The translations under genes were made by a program, and so were the position numbers. A stretch of 20,847 bases of DNA, taken from contig JADGJC010000519.1 of assembly GCA_027596075.1 (NCBI GenBank), positions 1 to 20,847 of the forward strand. The letters are read 5' to 3'. The notes beneath the pieces were generated by a model that ran no database searches, was not told the origin of the DNA, and was given only the letters and a program-made list of their open reading frames with translations. Below, piece by piece: positions 20,839 to 20,847 of the stretch. Each line of letters opens with the position of its first letter. The stretch's first letter is position 1. This DNA comes from Rhizophlyctis rosea (taxonomy: Eukaryota > Chytridiomycota > Chytridiomycetes > Rhizophlyctidales > Rhizophlyctidaceae).

Positions 20839-20847
20839 CACTGCTGA

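Larger units (their letters stand above)
19391..20847. other. Non-coding right flank with short repeats
   Basis: No frame on either strand has recognisable domain content or supported splice partners. The minus-strand frame at 20519-20788 overlaps the tandem array and contains no family I know. The stretch includes the CSA 3' untranslated region, an E2F-like pair and two repeat loci. Confidence 0.45.

Noticed and set aside
1..20847. tRNA, rRNA, CRISPR array or bacterial-style operon
   Set aside because: I scanned by eye for T-loop-like GGTTCRA motifs with matching stems, repeated spacers and closely packed same-strand genes and found none. A tRNAscan or covariance search would be decisive and was not possible.
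1..20847. A new defence or biosynthetic cluster
   Set aside because: The recognisable genes are conserved signalling and repair genes on different strands with large gaps. Nothing supports a co-functioning multi-gene system.

Overview
The window looks like nuclear DNA of a fungus. Genes are split by many short GT-AG introns, mostly 57-134 bp, several with CTAAC/TTAAC-like branch sites and pyrimidine-rich acceptors. There is no operon-like packing and no bacterial Shine-Dalgarno structure. The gene set (a p67phox/NoxR-type NADPH oxidase regulator without SH3 domains, a CSA/ERCC8 WD40 protein, and a RalGPS-like RasGEF-PH protein without a REM domain) suggests an early-diverging, perhaps chytrid-like, fungus. 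That placement is an inference.

Layout. (1) 1-5886, minus strand: one large gene of at least 17 exons, cut by the left window edge, for a protein of at least 1,500 residues. It has a long disordered Ser/Pro-rich N-terminus, a RasGEF (CDC25-type) catalytic domain and a C-terminal PH domain split by a Gly/Ser-rich insertion. (2) 5887-6916: no gene I can establish. (3) 6917-7669, plus: the 3' exon of an unrecognised protein built from internal tandem duplications. (4) 7670-10084: mostly non-coding, with small inverted and direct repeats and two weak coding-like stretches. (5) 10085-11274, plus: a gene whose C-terminal half resembles the DUF3990 / ADP-ribosyltransferase-like fold, interrupted by an in-frame TAA inside an 18-bp duplication. 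(6) 11275-14528: largely empty, with a weak ORF and an inverted repeat. (7) 14529-16874, minus: a NoxR/p67phox-like gene (TPR, linker, PB1) in 4 exons. (8) 16875-17492: a shared divergent promoter region. (9) 17493-19390, plus: an 11-exon CSA/ERCC8 gene of 404 codons. (10) 19391-20847: non-coding, with a pair of E2F-like sites, a 20-bp direct repeat and a five-unit 21-22-bp tandem array near the right edge.

How the genes work together. The RasGEF-PH protein and NoxR both belong to small-GTPase signalling at membranes (Ras/Ral-type activation; Rac-dependent NADPH oxidase activation), but they lie about 8.6 kb apart and nothing in the sequence shows a functional cluster. NoxR and CSA are divergently transcribed and may share regulatory DNA. 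I see no mobile element with recognisable coding capacity, no CRISPR array, no rRNA, no tRNA that I could recognise by eye, and no clear new multi-gene system. The exon models were rebuilt by hand from splice signals, reading phase and family similarity.
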